From NCBI GenBank assembly GCA_038251325.1, contig JBBSBL010000094.1, positions 1 through 7,214 of the forward strand: a DNA stretch of 7,214 bases. Direction: 5' to 3'. The position numbers were made by a program, and so were the translations under genes. This DNA is from JBBSBL01 sp038251325. Its GTDB lineage: Bacteria > Actinomycetota > Thermoleophilia > Solirubrobacterales > Solirubrobacteraceae. Below, in pieces: positions 5,891-7,214 of this stretch (the first letter of the stretch is position 1; each line of letters opens with the position of its first letter). The notes beneath the pieces are model-generated. The model searched no databases. It saw only the letters and a list, made by a program, of their open reading frames with translations, and was not told where the DNA came from.

Positions 5891-6751
5891 CTACACGCCG
5901 CCGCCCTGCGACGACGCCGCGGCGCCGAGCAGGGTGAAGATCACGACCAGGGCGCCGAGGGCGACGAGCGGCGCGAGCTCGAAGATCGCGGGCTCGTCGC
6001 CGCGGCGGACCACCCCGTGGAAGAGCACCACCGGGCTGCCGCCGAGGATGCACGCCCACATCCAGCCGCGCTGGCCCGCCTCGTTCGCGGCATACCCGCC
6101 GAGCGCGCGGGCGTAGGCGTCCAGGGCGAGGCCGAAGGCGATCATGCTCGCCCCGGCGCCGACCCACGCGGGCGAGACGCCCGTGAAGACCCCGAGGAAG
6201 AGCAGGCCGCCGAGCAGCAGGGCGAGCGAGAAGACCGACGCCTCGATCTGCCAGCCGCGGGACACCGCCCGGCGTCGCGCCGGCGTGTCGGGGTGAGCGC
6301 GGCGTGGGGGCGGCTCGATCGGACGTCGGGGCGGGCGCGCCGGTCCACGGCGCGTGGTCCGCGTCGTCTCGGGGGTCCGGAGGCGATCCCGTTCGACCGC
6401 GCGCGAGCGTCGCGGCGCGCGGGGGAGCGTAGGGGTCGGGCGCGCGGGCGCCGGGTCGCGCGGCGGCAGCAGACTCGCGGGCGTGTCGGGAGTGTCGCGC
6501 GCCGCGGTCGGCGGAGCCGCGACGCCGAGCGCCTCGAGCGCGGCCACGGCCGCGCCGGCCTCCCGCTCGCGGCGGTCCGCGGCCAGGGGGCCGAATCGCA
6601 CGCGGGCGGCCTCCGCGTGCTCGTCGGTCAGCCGCCACGGGCCCCGCTCGCCCGCCGGGCGCGGGTAGGTCTTCCGCAGCCAGGCGCGGAGGGTCGAGAC
6701 GCCGATGCCGAGCTCGTCGGCGAGGGTCTGCGCGGTCATCGAGGCGACCAT
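5891..6751 (-). CDS. Unrecognised protein: N-terminal HTH, Pro/Arg-rich linker, four membrane helices
   Basis: This 286-residue product belongs to no family I recognise. Residues about 8-53 look like a MerR/excisionase-like helix-turn-helix (TLADELGIGVSTLRAWLRKT) with a wing-like PWRLTDEHAEAARVRF. Residues 55-165 are Pro, Arg, Ala and Thr-rich and probably disordered. Four hydrophobic segments follow at about 171-192, 195-217, 229-248 and 256-278. Arginines just before the first (ARRRAVSRGW) suggest the N-terminus faces the cytoplasm, so both ends would be cytoplasmic. The reading frame is supported by G/C in nearly every third position in the HTH and membrane parts. Two starts are possible, the ATG at 6751 or the ATG at 6739 (residue 5); neither has a clear SD. 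The gene is convergent with metK and divergent from priA. A membrane-tethered DNA-binding regulator is an inference. A separate membrane protein starting at the internal GTG at 6265 is less likely. Confidence 0.78.
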   Translation of the reverse strand: MVASMTAQTLADELGIGVSTLRAWLRKTYPRPAGERGPWRLTDEHAEAARVRFGPLAADRREREAGAAVAALEALGVAAPPTAARDTPDTPASLLPPRDPAPARPTPTLPRAPRRSRAVERDRLRTPETTRTTRRGPARPPRRPIEPPPRRAHPDTPARRRAVSRGWQIEASVFSLALLLGGLLFLGVFTGVSPAWVGAGASMIAFGLALDAYARALGGYAANEAGQRGWMWACILGGSPVVLFHGVVRRGDEPAIFELAPLVALGALVVIFTLLGAAASSQGGGV

Positions 6752-6790
6752 ACCCGCGCGTCCGCGTCGCCGCCTACCCTCGCACGGCCT
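6752..6790. promoter_or_regulatory. Divergent gap between the HTH-membrane gene and priA
   Basis: Only 39 bases separate the two start codons, so both promoters must lie here or inside the neighbouring genes. On the plus strand TACCCT (6775-6780) fits the TANNNT form of an actinobacterial -10 and ends 10 bases before the priA GTG; no -35 is evident. On the minus strand I see no convincing -10 and no SD near either ATG. No clear palindromic operator is visible. Confidence 0.35.
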
Positions 6791-7214
6791 GTGCCGCCGA
6801 TCGCCCGCATCGAGCCCCTCACCACCGCGCGCGCCGTGCGGGGGCCCTTCGACTACCGCCTGCCCGCCGCGCTGGCCGGCGTCGAGGTCGGCGCGCGCCT
6901 GCTCGTGCCCTTCGGCGGGCGCGAGGTGCCGGGCGTCGTGGTCGGGCTGGCCGAGCGCTCGGAGGTGCCCGACGAGCGGCTGGCCGAGCCGCGCGCCTCG
7001 CTCGGCCCGGCGATCCCGGGCGACCTCGTCGCGCTCGCCGCATGGCTGGCGGACGAGTACTGCTCGACCCCCGCGCGGGCGCTGGCGCTCGTGGCCCCTC
7101 CGGGCGCGGGGCGGACGGCGCGCGACGCCGCACGGCCGCTGCGCGCCCTCGTCGCCGAACTGCGGCCGCCGGGGCGGGCGGTGCTCGCCGATCCGGCGGC
7201 GCGGCTGACGTCCG
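6791..7214 (+). CDS. priA: Primosomal protein N' (PriA), N-terminal part, cut by window end
   Basis: The first 141 codons are present and the frame is still open at the window end. Residues 6-52 match the 3'-DNA-binding domain that opens PriA: RIEPL, then GPFDYRLP at 18-25, VGARLLVPFG at 33-42, and EVPGVVVGL. LAAWLADEYCSTPARAL at 82-98 then matches the usual 'A-WIA-YY--P-G--L' segment, followed by APP. In PriA this domain recognises the 3' end of nascent DNA at stalled forks during replication restart. No ATG fits. The GTG at 6791 is the first start codon in frame and places the conserved strand at the normal position. No SD is visible, and a TACCCT hexamer ends 10 bases upstream, so a leaderless or very short-leader message is possible. 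Helicase motifs lie beyond the window, so it cannot be said whether ATPase residues are intact. Confidence 0.88.
   Translation, partial: MPPIARIEPLTTARAVRGPFDYRLPAALAGVEVGARLLVPFGGREVPGVVVGLAERSEVPDERLAEPRASLGPAIPGDLVALAAWLADEYCSTPARALALVAPPGAGRTARDAARPLRALVAELRPPGRAVLADPAARLTS

Noticed and set aside
5862..5934. Bidirectional terminator between metK and the convergent gene: AGCGAC/GTCGCT at 5862-5867 and 5887-5892, and CCCTGC/GCAGGG at 5904-5909 and 5929-5934.
   Set aside because: The stems are short with 19-base loops, lie mostly within coding sequence, and have no T-tract on either strand. Such pairings are expected by chance at this GC content.
6354..6668. A 104-codon plus-strand frame opposite the linker of the HTH-membrane gene.
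   Set aside because: It has Arg/Ser/Gly low complexity and no domain. The minus-strand frame has a better third-position G/C pattern on both sides and recognisable HTH and membrane segments.

Overview
The window is very GC-rich chromosomal DNA (well above 70% G+C by eye, almost every third codon position G or C). Its gene content and order suggest a high-GC Gram-positive. An actinobacterial lineage of the Thermoleophilia/Solirubrobacterales type is my best guess, because of a TyrA with an ACT domain next to aroA, a cmk-der pair and a metK-priA neighbourhood. The genus cannot be named from the sequence alone.

Positions 1-4587 hold a plus-strand run of housekeeping genes. It starts with the last 45 codons of a DAHP synthase (aroF-type). 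Next come tyrA (prephenate dehydrogenase with a C-terminal ACT domain, GTG start), aroA (EPSP synthase, GTG start overlapping the tyrA stop by 4 bases), cmk (cytidylate kinase, 12 bases after aroA) and der (double-domain ribosome-assembly GTPase, after a 70-base gap). The first three genes cover the first and penultimate shikimate steps (DAHP synthase, EPSP synthase) and the tyrosine branch. cmk and der make nucleotides and ribosomes. The tight spacing suggests at least aroF-tyrA-aroA-cmk are co-transcribed.

Positions 4588-5879 hold an 80-base leader, the least GC-rich stretch of the window, which contains an inverted repeat. It is followed by metK (S-adenosylmethionine synthetase), complete and canonical.

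Positions 5891-6751 hold a minus-strand gene, convergent with metK and divergent from priA. Its 286-residue product has an N-terminal helix-turn-helix, a long Pro/Arg-rich linker and four predicted membrane helices. I do not recognise it as a named family, and it is the only non-housekeeping item here. After a 39-base divergent gap the window ends inside priA (primosomal protein N'), of which only the first 141 codons are present, starting at a GTG.

There are no RNA genes, insertion sequences, CRISPR arrays or phage genes. Most genes lack a clear Shine-Dalgarno sequence, and some have -10-like hexamers almost touching the start codon, so leaderless or SD-independent initiation may be common in this organism. 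Apart from the membrane HTH protein I see no sign of a previously undescribed system.
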